Source of the DNA: Actinomycetota bacterium
GTDB lineage: Bacteria > Actinomycetota > CADDZG01 > JAHWKV01 > JAOPZY01
DNA: 64,000 bases
Assembly: GCA_035765775.1 (NCBI GenBank)
Contig: DASTWV010000053.1
Location: forward strand, 1-64,000
Direction of reading: 5' to 3'
Shown: positions 44,650 through 55,595 of the stretch, piece by piece
Layout of the letters: each line of letters starts with the position of its first letter
Numbering within the stretch: position 1 is the first letter of the stretch
The notes under the pieces: generated by a model
What the model was told of the DNA's origin: nothing
The model's database searches: none
Seen by the model: only the letters and a program-made list of their open reading frames with translations
Position numbers and translations under genes: made by a program

Positions 44650-45863
44650 CGACCTCCAGCCGCTCCGCCTGCGGCACCACTGCCGACGGACCTCCCGCCC
44701 GCCGCACGCAATGCCCGGGCGATGCGCTCGGCCCCCTCGGCCAGGCGGTCGTCGTCAATCGTGAGCGAAAAGCGGACAAAACCCTCTCCCGCCGCCCCGT
44801 AGCCGACCCCGGGGGTGACGACCACCCCGGCCCGGTCCAGCAGGAAGTCGGCGAAGGCCTGGGACGGCTCGCCGCCCGGGGTCGGCGCCCACAGGTACAG
44901 CGCCGCCTTGGGCGGGACCAGGGCCCAGCCCGCCGCATTGAGGGCGTCCACCAGGGTGTCCCGCCGCCGGGTGTACACCGCGCACTGGGCGGCCACGGCC
45001 TCCTGCGGGCCGTTGAGCGCCTCGATGCCCGCCCGCTGCAGGGCGTTGAAGATGCCCGAGTCGATGTTGGTCTTCACCCGGCCGAGCGCCTCGACCGCCA
45101 CCGGCGACCCGACCGCCCAGCCGATCCGCCAGCCGGTCATGTTGTAGGTCTTCGACAGCGAGCCGAACTCGAGGGCGACCTCCGTCGCCCCCGGGGTCTG
45201 CAGGACACTGGGGGCGACATAGCCGTCGTAGGTGACGTCGACATAGGCGGCGTCGTGGGCCAGCAGCAGGTTGTGGCTGCGGCAGAACTCGACCGCCTGC
45301 TCGAAGGTCCCGGGCGCCACCGTCGCCGAGGTCGGGTTCCCCGGGTAGTTCAGCCAGAGGATCTTGGCGGCCACGGCGTCGCCCGGGCTGATCTCGCCCA
45401 GCCGGGGCTGGAAGCCATGGGCAGCTTCCAACGGGAAGGGCACCGGCCGGCCTCCGGCCAGGATGGCGCTGGTGGCGTAGACCGGGTAGCCCGGGTCGGG
45501 GATGAGGACGGTGTCGCCCGGATCCACGAAGGCGGTCGCCAAGTTGTGGATGCCCTCCTTCGACCCGATGAGCGGGAGCACCTGCGACTCCGGGTCGAGG
45601 TCGATGCCGAAGCGCCGCTGGTAGTAGCCGGCGATGGCCCGGCGCAGGTCCGCCAGCCCGTAGTACGACGGGTAGCGGTGGTTGGCGGGGTCGGCGACCG
45701 CCGCCTGAGCAGCGGCCACGATGTGGCCCGGGGTGGGTAGGTCGGGGTCGCCGATGGCGAACGAGATGACGTCCACTCCCCGGTCGCGGGCCTCGGCGAT
45801 CCGCCGGTCCAGCGTGGCGAACAGGTAGGGCGGCAGCTGGTCGATCCGTTTGGCCGTCCTCAC
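44646..45863 (-). CDS. dapL: LL-diaminopimelate aminotransferase (PLP)
   Basis: A 405-residue fold-type I aminotransferase. Start GTG 45863 after GAGGGG. Features: FAIGDPDLPTPGHIV, GSKEGIHNLATAFVDPGD, NYPGNPTSA and the PLP lysine in GSLSKTYNMTGWR. Direct overlap with the dapF neighbourhood (11 bp gap) supports lysine/DAP synthesis by the aminotransferase route, although related broad-specificity aminotransferases look similar. Confidence 0.82.
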   Translation of the reverse strand: MRTAKRIDQLPPYLFATLDRRIAEARDRGVDVISFAIGDPDLPTPGHIVAAAQAAVADPANHRYPSYYGLADLRRAIAGYYQRRFGIDLDPESQVLPLIGSKEGIHNLATAFVDPGDTVLIPDPGYPVYATSAILAGGRPVPFPLEAAHGFQPRLGEISPGDAVAAKILWLNYPGNPTSATVAPGTFEQAVEFCRSHNLLLAHDAAYVDVTYDGYVAPSVLQTPGATEVALEFGSLSKTYNMTGWRIGWAVGSPVAVEALGRVKTNIDSGIFNALQRAGIEALNGPQEAVAAQCAVYTRRRDTLVDALNAAGWALVPPKAALYLWAPTPGGEPSQAFADFLLDRAGVVVTPGVGYGAAGEGFVRFSLTIDDDRLAEGAERIARALRAAGGRSVGSGAAGGAAGGR

Positions 45864-45873
45864 GCGCGGCCCC

Positions 45874-46668
45874 TCACGGCAGGGCTCCGTCGTACACGTG
45901 GGCGGCCGGGCCGGTCTGGTAGAGGTGGCCGTCCTCGCCGCGCTCGACGACCAGGTCACCGCCCAGGGTGCGCACGGTTGCCCGGTCCAGCCCGGCGGCG
46001 GCCACCGCGGCGGTCGAGCCCGAACCCGATGCCAGCGTCACCCCCACCCCCCGCTCCCAGAAGCGCACGGCGAGGGCGTCGTCGCCTTCCACCTGGACGA
46101 ACTCGACGTTGGTGCGGTTGGGGAAGTGGTCGTGGGTCTCGACCTGGGGTCCCAGCTCCAGGATCGGCACCACCGCCAGGTCCTCGACGATGGTGACCGC
46201 GTGCGGGTTGCCGGTCGCCACCTTGTGCCAGGTGCGGTCGAACAGCTCGACGGTGCCCTGCAGCTGCGGGACGCCCATGTCCACCCGGACGCTGGCCACC
46301 TCGCCCTCGGCCACGGCGATCTCCACCACCTTGATGTCACCGCCGCACTCCACCCGGATGCGGGGTTGCGACCACAACCCGGCCTCGTGCAGGAAGCGGC
46401 CGACGCAGCGCAGCCCGTTGCCGGACACCTCGGCCACCCCGCCGTCGGCATTGAACAGCCGGAAGTGGAAATCGATCTCCGGGCTGGAGGACGGCACCAG
46501 CCGGATGATGCCGTCGGCCCCGATACCGAAGTGCCGGTCGCAGGCGAAGCGGGCCAGCTCGGGGGTGACGTCCTCGATGAAGATGATGATGAAGTCGTTG
46601 CCCAGCCCCTGGTACTTGGAGAACTCGATCGGGGGCCCCTTCGGGCGAACCGGTACCTCACCGCTCAC
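45874..46668 (-). CDS. dapF: Diaminopimelate epimerase, both catalytic Cys replaced by Ser
   Basis: A 264-residue DapF-fold protein, GTG 46668 overlapping the miaA stop. QGLGNDFIII, FNADGGVAEVSGNGLRC and TLASGSGSTAA align without gaps to the family. In Escherichia coli the residues are Cys73 in QCGNG and Cys217 in ACGSG; here they are Ser82 and Ser214. The Glu before the second one is Val210. It may have changed activity or substrate, or be dead. The meso-DAP-making role is therefore uncertain despite the context. Confidence 0.88.
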   Translation of the reverse strand: MSGEVPVRPKGPPIEFSKYQGLGNDFIIIFIEDVTPELARFACDRHFGIGADGIIRLVPSSSPEIDFHFRLFNADGGVAEVSGNGLRCVGRFLHEAGLWSQPRIRVECGGDIKVVEIAVAEGEVASVRVDMGVPQLQGTVELFDRTWHKVATGNPHAVTIVEDLAVVPILELGPQVETHDHFPNRTNVEFVQVEGDDALAVRFWERGVGVTLASGSGSTAAVAAAGLDRATVRTLGGDLVVERGEDGHLYQTGPAAHVYDGALP

Positions 46669-47585
46669 GCCGCCGCCTCCCTTCCCGCTCGTAGTGCCGC
46701 CGCGGCACCCGCCGCATCGGCGTTGAACCACGCCACCCGGGGATCAGCCCCGAACCACCGCTCCTGGCGGCGGGCGAACCGGCGGGTCCGGACCTTGATG
46801 GCCATGACCGACTCCTCCAGGGTGCAGTCCCCGTCCAGAAAGGCGAGCACCTGGGCGTAGCCGAGCGCCTGCACCGACGTCGCCGACGCCCGCATCCCGG
46901 CGGCCACCAGGCCCTCGACCTCGGCGACCAGCCCCCGCTCGATCTGGGCCTCCACCCGCACCTCGATGCGCCGGTCCAGCTCCGGGCGGGGGGCGGTGAG
47001 CCCGACGAGGGTCACGTCGAACACCGACTCGGGCTGGCGCCAGGCGGTCCGGAACGCCGAGAAGGGCCGCCCGGTCACCTCGAGGACCTCGAGGGCCCGG
47101 ATCGTCCGCCGGGCGTTGGCCGGGTCGATGAGCGCCGCCGCCTGGGGATCCAGGCCTGCGAGGCGCCGGTGCAGGGCCTGCGCACCTACCTCGGCCGCCT
47201 CCGCCTCGAGCGATGCCCGCACCGCCGGGTCGGTGCCGGGGAAATCGAAGGGATCGATGACCGCCCGCACGTAGAGCCCGGAGCCGCCGACCAGCAGGGG
47301 CACGCGCCCGGCGGCGACCACCGCGCTCACCGCCGCCCGGGCCCGCGCCTGGAAGTCGGCGACCGTCAGGGTGTGGCTGGGCTCGACGATGTCGATGAGG
47401 TGGTGGGGCACCCGCGAGCGCTCGGCCGCCGAGGGCTTGTCCGTGCCGATGTCCATCCCGCGGTACACCATGGCCGAGTCCATCGAGACGATCTCGGCCC
47501 CCAGCCCGGGGGCGATCTCCAGGGCGAGGGCGGTCTTGCCGGCGGCGGTGGGGCCGACGAGCGCCAGGACCCGCGGCCGGGTCAC
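46665..47585 (-). CDS. miaA: tRNA dimethylallyltransferase
   Basis: A 306-residue enzyme adding dimethylallyl to A37 of tRNAs reading U-initial codons. P-loop GPTAAGKT near residue 11, the IVSMDSAMVYRGMDIGTDKP region and VTGRPFSAFR. GTG 47585 overlaps the miaB stop (GTGA), which couples the two successive steps of ms2i6A37 synthesis. Confidence 0.95.
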   Translation of the reverse strand: MTRPRVLALVGPTAAGKTALALEIAPGLGAEIVSMDSAMVYRGMDIGTDKPSAAERSRVPHHLIDIVEPSHTLTVADFQARARAAVSAVVAAGRVPLLVGGSGLYVRAVIDPFDFPGTDPAVRASLEAEAAEVGAQALHRRLAGLDPQAAALIDPANARRTIRALEVLEVTGRPFSAFRTAWRQPESVFDVTLVGLTAPRPELDRRIEVRVEAQIERGLVAEVEGLVAAGMRASATSVQALGYAQVLAFLDGDCTLEESVMAIKVRTRRFARRQERWFGADPRVAWFNADAAGAAAALRAGREAAA

Positions 47586-48928
47586 CGGGGGGAGGCCCCG
47601 ACCCGGTCGGGCACGACCTCGCCCTCCAGGTGGTGGGGGGCCGCGGACATCACCCGGGCGTGGACGAACTGCCCGTCTGCGAGCACACCGTCGGGGTCCG
47701 GCACGTGCACGAGCTTGTTGGTCCGCGTGCGCCCGGTGGCCTTGCCCGGGACCTTCTTGGACGGCCCCTCGATGAGCAGCTCCACAATCTCGCCGACCAG
47801 GTCCCGGTTGTGGGCCAGGGAGTGGCGCTCCTGGGCGGCCACCAGGCGGTCGAAGCGCTCCTGCACCACCGGCTTGGGGATCTGGTCCTCCCGGGCCCCG
47901 GCCACCGTCCCGGGGCGGGGCGAGTACTGGAAGGTGTAGGCGGCGTCGAAGGCCACCTCCTCCACGAGCGACAGGGTGCCGGCGAAGTCCTCCTCGGTCT
48001 CGCCCGGGAACCCCACGATGATGTCGGTGGTGATCGCCAGGCCGGGGATCTCCCGCCGGGCGAGGGCGATCTTGTCCAGGTAGCGCTCCCGGGAGTACGA
48101 CCGCTTCATCTCCTTCAGCACCCGGTCGGAGCCGGACTGCAGCGGCAGGTGGAGGTGCTCGCACACCACACCCGACGCGGCCATCGCCCGGGCGACCGGC
48201 TCCCGGAAGTCCTTGGGATGCGGCGAGGTGAACCGCACCCGGCGCAGGCCCGGGATGCCGTCGAGCGCCAGGAGCAGGTCGGCGAACCGGGGCGTCCCGT
48301 ACACGTCGCGGCCGTAGGAGTTGACGTTCTGGCCGAGGAGGCTGACCTCGACCACCCCGTCGGCCACCAGGGCGGACACCTCGCCCAGGATGTCGCCGAT
48401 ACGCCGGGAGGTCTCGTGGCCCCGGACACTGGGCACGATGCAGAAGGTGCACGCGTTGTTGCAGCCGAACTGGATCGCCACCCAGGCGTGGGTCTTCGAG
48501 CCCCGGCGGGCGGGCAGGGCCGAGGGGAAGACCGAGAGGGTCTCGGCGAACTCGACCATGGGCACGCCCTGCGCCTCGGCCGCCCCCATGAGCCCGGGCA
48601 GGGCCTCGATGTTGCGGGTGCCGAAGACCACGTCCACCCAGGGTGCCTTCTGCACCACAAGGCCCCGGTCCTTCTCGGCGAGGCAGCCGCCGACCACGAT
48701 CTGGCGGCCCGGCCGCTGCGCCTTGAGGGCCTTGACCGCGCCCAGGTTGCCGTAGAGCTTGTTGTCGGCGTTCTCCCGGATGGCGCAGGTATTGAAGAGG
48801 ATGACGTCGGCGTCCTCCGCCGAGTCCGCACGCCGGTAGCCCTGCGCCTCGAGGAGCCCCGCGATGCGCTCGGAGTCGTGCTCGTTCATCTGGCACCCGA
48901 AGGTGCGGATCCAGTAGCTCTTGGACAC
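47582..48928 (-). CDS. miaB: tRNA-2-methylthio-N6-dimethylallyladenosine synthase
   Basis: A 448-residue radical-SAM methylthiotransferase. N-terminal cluster ligands in FGCQMNEHDSE and later NTCAIRENA, radical-SAM cluster FGCNNACTFCIVPSVRG, and a C-terminal TRAM domain (LIEGPSKKV...TRTNKLVH). It starts the miaB-miaA-dapF-dapL-hflX operon, all with overlaps or gaps of less than 12 bp. Confidence 0.96.
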   Translation of the reverse strand: MSKSYWIRTFGCQMNEHDSERIAGLLEAQGYRRADSAEDADVILFNTCAIRENADNKLYGNLGAVKALKAQRPGRQIVVGGCLAEKDRGLVVQKAPWVDVVFGTRNIEALPGLMGAAEAQGVPMVEFAETLSVFPSALPARRGSKTHAWVAIQFGCNNACTFCIVPSVRGHETSRRIGDILGEVSALVADGVVEVSLLGQNVNSYGRDVYGTPRFADLLLALDGIPGLRRVRFTSPHPKDFREPVARAMAASGVVCEHLHLPLQSGSDRVLKEMKRSYSRERYLDKIALARREIPGLAITTDIIVGFPGETEEDFAGTLSLVEEVAFDAAYTFQYSPRPGTVAGAREDQIPKPVVQERFDRLVAAQERHSLAHNRDLVGEIVELLIEGPSKKVPGKATGRTRTNKLVHVPDPDGVLADGQFVHARVMSAAPHHLEGEVVPDRVGASPR

Positions 48929-49009
48929 GGTGCCCCCACGATACCGGCGGCGGGGCGGGCGCGGCGGCCGTCCGGCGCCGGGGCGCCCGGGGGGCGTTGC
49001 TTCCCGGGC

Positions 49010-51367
49010 TCAGCGAGCGGCGCTCACGGCGTACAGGACGCTGGCCTCCACCTCCCGTGCGTGGCCGGGGTCCGTGATCTTGGTGCCCTCGGCGTCCCGG
49101 ACGTAGAAGACATCGACCACGTCGTGGCCGTAGGTCGAGACCTTGGCCTTGTGGATGTCCAGCATCAGGTCGGCCAGGACCTTGGTGACGGCGTACAGCA
49201 GGCCGATGCGGTCCTCGGCGTGGACGTCGATCAGCGTGTAGAAGTCAGACGAGTCGTTGTCGATGACCATCCTGGGTGGCCCTCCCTTGCCTTTCCCCTG
49301 GCGGGGCTCGTAGTCCCGGCGTTTGTGGGCCAGGCGCATGTCGAGGGACAAGCGGCCCGCCAGCACCTTGCGCAGGTCCTCCCGGGCGCGGTCAAGGCGG
49401 TGCTCCTCGTCGCCGAGCGCCTCCAGCCGGAAGACCTCCAGGGCCAGGCCGTCCTCCCGGGTGTAGACCTCGGCCCCGACCACGTTGAACCCGTGCAGGG
49501 CCAGGGTCCCGGAGACCCGGGAAAAGAACCCGGGCCGATCCCGGCCCACGACGAGGGCCTGCCAGATCCCCGAGCCGGCCTCGAGCTCGGCGCTGAGGGA
49601 CACCTCGTCGCCTCGCAAGGGCGCCAGCATCGCCTGCGACTGGCGCACCAGCTCGGCGGGGGGTTCGCCCAGGAGCCACTCGCGCGGCATGTTGGCAAGG
49701 TGGGCGTCGACCTCGGCGGCCGGGAAGCCCACCAGCGCACCCCGCAGGTCGCGTTCCCGCCGGGCCGCCAAGGCGCTGACGTCGCCCCCGACCAACTCGC
49801 CCCGCTCCAGGAGGTGGAGCACCCGGCCCGCCAGCCGCGAGATCAACGTCGCCTTCCACGACCCCCAGGCTGACGGCCCGGTGGCGATGCTGTCCGCCGC
49901 GGTGAGCGCCACCAGGAGACGGAGGCGGCGCCCGGTGCCGACGGATTCGGCGACGGTGACGATCACCCGCTCATCCCGGATGTCCCGCCGGGTGGCGGTC
50001 TCGGCCAGGAGGAGGTGGTGGCGGACGAGCCAGGCCAGGTCCTCGACGTCGCCCGGAGCCAGTCCCATGCGCTCCCCGGCCGAGCGGGCGAGGCGCTCCC
50101 CGCGCACCGAATGGTCCTCGGAGCCACCCTTCCCGATGTCGTGGAACAGGCAGGCGACGGTGAGGAGGTCCCGGTCCGGGCCGGGCGGTGGGAGGGACTC
50201 GGCGATGATGGGAAATGCCTGGCCGGGCAGCGTTTGCACGGCTGCCACGGTCTCCAGGCTGTGCACGTCGACAGCGAAGCGGTGGTAGACGTTGCGCTGC
50301 GGCAGGCACGCGATGGTGGCCCACTCCGGGACCGCAGCGACCCAGACCCCCTTTTCATCGAGGGCCTCGAATGCCGCCCGGGGGTTGGCGCCGGTGAGCA
50401 GGGCGAGGAACCGGGTCCGGACCGCGTCAGGCCACCGCATCCCCGCACGCCCGCCCGGCAGCGTCCCGAGGTCCATTTCGACCGCCCGGCCGAAGGCGGC
50501 CTCCAGGTGGTGGGCGACCGTGCGGCAGTGCCGGTAGAGCCGGCGCATGAGCACGTCCTCCGGGGCGAGGCCCTGGCCGTCGGTGTCGCCCGCTGTGATC
50601 GCCAGAGCCTCGGCGACCGCCTGCTGATCCCGCATCGCCAGGGTGTCGGTGTGCCGGTCGGACTGATAGTGGAGCTCGTGGCGGACCCGGAGGAGGAAGT
50701 CGAGGGCGGCACCGAGCGCGGGTGGCCGGGGTGCCGGCGGGGCTTCCAGGTGGTCGAGCCAGCCCAGAGTGGCCAGGTCCCGCAGCGCTCCCCGCCCGGC
50801 CTTGAGGTTGGGCTCCAGCTCGGCACCGGCGTCGCCCGCCCGCGCATGGCGCTCCCCGGTCGTCGCCGCCAGCTGGGCCCGGACCTTGTCCCGCCACCGT
50901 TCCGCCCACATCTGGAGGCGCCCCCGGAATTCGTCGAACAGCCCCGGATCCCCGGCCACCAGCCGGGCGTCGAGGAAGGCAGTCAGCGAGTCGACCCGGC
51001 TGGTGGCGAGGCGCAGGCCCTCGGCCGGGGTGTGCAGCGCCGGGGCGACGTCCATCCCGGCGTCCCACAGCTCGTAGGCCAGCGCCCGGGCCGGAGCGGA
51101 CACGTCGTCCCGCTTGGCATGCAGCACGATGAGGTCGATGTCCGAGCCGGGCGACATCTCCTGGCGGCCGTAGCCACCGACCGCCACCAGGGCGGCCCCC
51201 GGGTGGCCCCCGGCCCCATCCCACAGCGCCCGCAGGGCGTCGTCGACAGCGGCGCTCAGGGCCCGGGCGGTCTCCAGCCCGGATGCTCCGGCGGTGTGGG
51301 CCTCCCGGATCCGACGCCGGGCCTCGAGAAGCCGCTCGGTGGGGCGCGTCGGCTCAGGCTCGCTCAT
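49010..51367 (-). CDS. glnD: PII uridylyltransferase/uridylyl-removing enzyme
   Basis: A 785-residue bifunctional nitrogen sensor. Nucleotidyltransferase motif GGYGRQEMSPGSDIDL at residues 64-79, HD hydrolase CLFHDIGKGGSEDHS near residue 405, and two C-terminal ACT domains (from about 600; TLALHGFNVVGAEVYT, YAVTKVLADLMLDIHKAKVS). It modifies Tyr51 of the PII protein encoded 12 bp upstream. Confidence 0.94.
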   Translation of the reverse strand: MSEPEPTRPTERLLEARRRIREAHTAGASGLETARALSAAVDDALRALWDGAGGHPGAALVAVGGYGRQEMSPGSDIDLIVLHAKRDDVSAPARALAYELWDAGMDVAPALHTPAEGLRLATSRVDSLTAFLDARLVAGDPGLFDEFRGRLQMWAERWRDKVRAQLAATTGERHARAGDAGAELEPNLKAGRGALRDLATLGWLDHLEAPPAPRPPALGAALDFLLRVRHELHYQSDRHTDTLAMRDQQAVAEALAITAGDTDGQGLAPEDVLMRRLYRHCRTVAHHLEAAFGRAVEMDLGTLPGGRAGMRWPDAVRTRFLALLTGANPRAAFEALDEKGVWVAAVPEWATIACLPQRNVYHRFAVDVHSLETVAAVQTLPGQAFPIIAESLPPPGPDRDLLTVACLFHDIGKGGSEDHSVRGERLARSAGERMGLAPGDVEDLAWLVRHHLLLAETATRRDIRDERVIVTVAESVGTGRRLRLLVALTAADSIATGPSAWGSWKATLISRLAGRVLHLLERGELVGGDVSALAARRERDLRGALVGFPAAEVDAHLANMPREWLLGEPPAELVRQSQAMLAPLRGDEVSLSAELEAGSGIWQALVVGRDRPGFFSRVSGTLALHGFNVVGAEVYTREDGLALEVFRLEALGDEEHRLDRAREDLRKVLAGRLSLDMRLAHKRRDYEPRQGKGKGGPPRMVIDNDSSDFYTLIDVHAEDRIGLLYAVTKVLADLMLDIHKAKVSTYGHDVVDVFYVRDAEGTKITDPGHAREVEASVLYAVSAAR

Positions 51368-51379
51368 CGGGCCCCGATG

Positions 51380-53040
<1,661 letters not shown>

Positions 53041-53190
53041 CCTGCCCGTTCCCCCCGACCCGCCGGACTACTTCTGGGAGATTAAGGCAGTGTTCCCGCC
53101 AGATTTCAAGCCCATCCGGGGATCAGGGCCTCTCTCGGGCAGGCAAGCGTCGCAACTCGGGCCGTGTCGCGCTCACCACCCGCGCACCGC

Positions 53191-54720
53191 CTACTTGGCG
53201 TACTCGATGGCTCGGTGCTCCCGGATCACCATCACCTTGATCTGGCCGGGGTACTGGAGCTCCTCCTCGATGCGCTTGGCGATGTCCCGGGCCAGGATCT
53301 CGGCCCCCAGGTCGTCGACCTGCTCCGGGCGGACCATGACCCGGATCTCCCGGCCGGCCTGCATGGCGTAGCACTTCTGCACGCCGTGGAAGGACTCGGC
53401 AATGGCCTCGAGGCGCTGCAGCCGCTTGACGTAGGTCTCCAGCGTCTCCCGGCGGGCACCGGGGCGGGCACCGGAGATGGCGTCGGCGGTTTGGACGATG
53501 ACCGCCTCGATCGTGCGGGGCTCCACCTCGCCGTGGTGGGCCTCGATGGCGTGGACGACGGCCGGCGGCTCCTTCAGCCGGCGGGCGAGCTCCGCCCCGA
53601 TGAGGGCGTGCGACCCCTCGACCTCATGGGTGATCGCCTTGCCGATGTCGTGCAGCAGCGTGCAGCGCTTGGCGAGCTCGACGTCGGTGCCCAGCTCGGC
53701 GGCGATGATGCCGGCGATGTGGGCGGCCTCGACCAGGTGCTTCAGGATGTTCTGGCCGTACGAAGTCCGGTAGTTCAGCCGGCCGAGCACTTTCACCATC
53801 TCGGGGTGCATGTCGGTGATCCCCACCTCCAGCAGGCCCCATTCGCCGGCCTCCCGGATCGCCCGCTCGACCTCGGCCCGCGACTTCTCGTACATCTCCT
53901 CGATGCGCCCGGGCTGGATGCGCCCGTCGCCGATCAGCTTCTCCAGGGTCAGGCGGGCGGTCTCCCGGCGGATCGGGTCGAAGCACGACAGCACGACCGA
54001 CTCCGGGGTGTCGTCGATGATGAGGTTCGTGCCGGTGGCGGCCTCGAAGGCCCGGATGTTGCGGCCCTCCCGACCGATGATGCGGCCCTTCATCTCGTCG
54101 TTGGGCAGGGTGACCACCGAGATCGAGTTCTCCGAGGTCTCCTCGGACGCGATGCGCTGCATGGCGATCGCCACGATCTTGCGTGCCCGCCGGTCGGCCT
54201 CCTCCCGGGCATGGGCCTCGATGTCGCGCACCATGACCATGGCCTCGCGCTTGGCCTCGTCCTGGACCTGGTGCACCAAAGTCTCCCGCGCTTCGGCGGC
54301 GGTCAGCCCGGCGAGGCGCTCCAGCTCGGTCTGCTGGCGGGCGACGTTCTCGGTCAGCTGCGCGCGGAGGCGGTCGGCCTCGGCGGCACGGTCCAGCAGG
54401 TTGCGTTCCCGGCCCTCGAGCCGGCGGGACATCTCGTCGAGCGTTTCTTCCTTCTGAATCAGGCGAGCCTCACGACGCTGCACCTCAACGGCGCGCCCCC
54501 TGGCTTCTGTCTCGGCCTCTTGCCGGATCCGAATGGCCTCGTCTTTCGCCTCGACCAGAGCCTGGCTCTTGACCGCGACTGCGTCGCGCTCAGCCTCAGC
54601 CAGGAGTTCCCGGGCACGGAGCTCGATAGCTCCGGCTCGAGCCTCGGACATGGTCTTTCGAACGACATAGCCAATCCCGCCACCGACAAGCAGGCCCACG
54701 ATAGCAAGCACAACAGCCAT
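53191..54720 (-). CDS. rny: Ribonuclease Y
   Basis: A 509-residue membrane-tethered endoribonuclease that initiates mRNA decay. N-terminal TM helix ([17 protein letters not shown]), a coiled coil to about residue 190, a KH domain ([20 protein letters not shown]) and an HD domain ([20 protein letters not shown]). Immediately downstream of the recA-recX transcription unit but separated by a terminator. Confidence 0.95.
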   Translation of the reverse strand: MAVVLAIVGLLVGGGIGYVVRKTMSEARAGAIELRARELLAEAERDAVAVKSQALVEAKDEAIRIRQEAETEARGRAVEVQRREARLIQKEETLDEMSRRLEGRERNLLDRAAEADRLRAQLTENVARQQTELERLAGLTAAEARETLVHQVQDEAKREAMVMVRDIEAHAREEADRRARKIVAIAMQRIASEETSENSISVVTLPNDEMKGRIIGREGRNIRAFEAATGTNLIIDDTPESVVLSCFDPIRRETARLTLEKLIGDGRIQPGRIEEMYEKSRAEVERAIREAGEWGLLEVGITDMHPEMVKVLGRLNYRTSYGQNILKHLVEAAHIAGIIAAELGTDVELAKRCTLLHDIGKAITHEVEGSHALIGAELARRLKEPPAVVHAIEAHHGEVEPRTIEAVIVQTADAISGARPGARRETLETYVKRLQRLEAIAESFHGVQKCYAMQAGREIRVMVRPEQVDDLGAEILARDIAKRIEEELQYPGQIKVMVIREHRAIEYAK

Positions 54721-55001
54721 CTTGTAGGACCTCCCTTAGACCACATATCGATCACTAAACCCCTGTATGTTCACAAAAAAAGCCGAGCTTTCGCTCGGCC
54801 TGAAGAGTGGTATGCGGCTGTCAGTCCCTCTCGGGAGTCGGCTTTCGGGGCACATCCGGTGCCCGGCCCTCCTAGGGCGCCAAGATCCGGGAGAGTGGTA
54901 GAGCTAGTGACAGTGGACGGTTCGCATAGATGGATATGTGCGTCAGGTACCTCTGCCTGGAGCTGTTCAGTGCATCCGCTTCTTCAAGCCGGCACCCAAT
55001 C
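54721..55001. other. Structured intergenic region before rny
   Basis: 281 bp between recX and rny. It holds the terminator at 54775-54799 and, just before it on the minus strand, several shorter GC hairpins (for example the CCGGGCACCGGATGTGCCCCG region). It could yield a small RNA from the recX 3' end. The rny promoter is not identified. Confidence 0.45.
54775..54799 (-). terminator. Rho-independent terminator of recA-recX
   Basis: On the minus strand: GCCGAGC-gaaa-GCTCGGC followed by TTTTTTT. A perfect 7-bp stem with a GAAA tetraloop; the clearest intrinsic terminator in the window. Confidence 0.93.
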
Positions 55002-55595
55002 TTACCGTACCCGGACGCCCCAGACCCGGGATTCTCCGGCCTGCTCTTCGGAATCGTCAGGGGTGCTCGCCGGGTCGAGAAGGCGGTTGCAGGCCTGCTC
55101 GACCGTGTCGGCGTCGAAGCCCCTCCGGGCCAGGTAGCTCCAGAGGCGCCGGCGCAGGGCGGCGGGCGGGCCGCTCATCGCCCGCATCCGGGCACTCCCG
55201 GCAGCGATGGCCCGGTCCAGCTCTCCGTCGCCCTCCTCCATCCCGGCCAGAGCGGCCAGAGCGGTGGCGATGACCGACGCCTCGACCCCGCGCGCGGCCA
55301 GGGCGGCCTCCGCCCGGGCGCGCCCCTCGTGGCGCCCGACCACGGCGAGCTCCACCCAGGCGGCCGCCAGGGCGGCGTCGTCGAGGAGGCCGAGCTCGAG
55401 CAGGCGCTCCTCGGTCCGGGCGACAGCCTCCTCGGCGAACCCCTTCTTCGCCAGGTGCCGGCGGACCTCCAGGCACGTGCGCCGGGCTGGTGCCAGGAAG
55501 GTCAGGGCGGCGTCGAGGGCGGCCGCCCGGGCCTCCCCCAGGCCAGCGAGTGGGTCGGCTGGTGGGTCAGCGGGTGGGGGCGAAGACCGCGGCAT
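55002..55595 (-). CDS. recX: Regulatory protein RecX
   Basis: A 197-residue helical protein that moderates RecA filament growth. Three-helix repeats such as [36 protein letters not shown] and [20 protein letters not shown]. It overlaps the recA 3' end by 29 bp, so it is translated from the recA message. Confidence 0.88.
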   Translation of the reverse strand: MPRSSPPPADPPADPLAGLGEARAAALDAALTFLAPARRTCLEVRRHLAKKGFAEEAVARTEERLLELGLLDDAALAAAWVELAVVGRHEGRARAEAALAARGVEASVIATALAALAGMEEGDGELDRAIAAGSARMRAMSGPPAALRRRLWSYLARRGFDADTVEQACNRLLDPASTPDDSEEQAGESRVWGVRVR

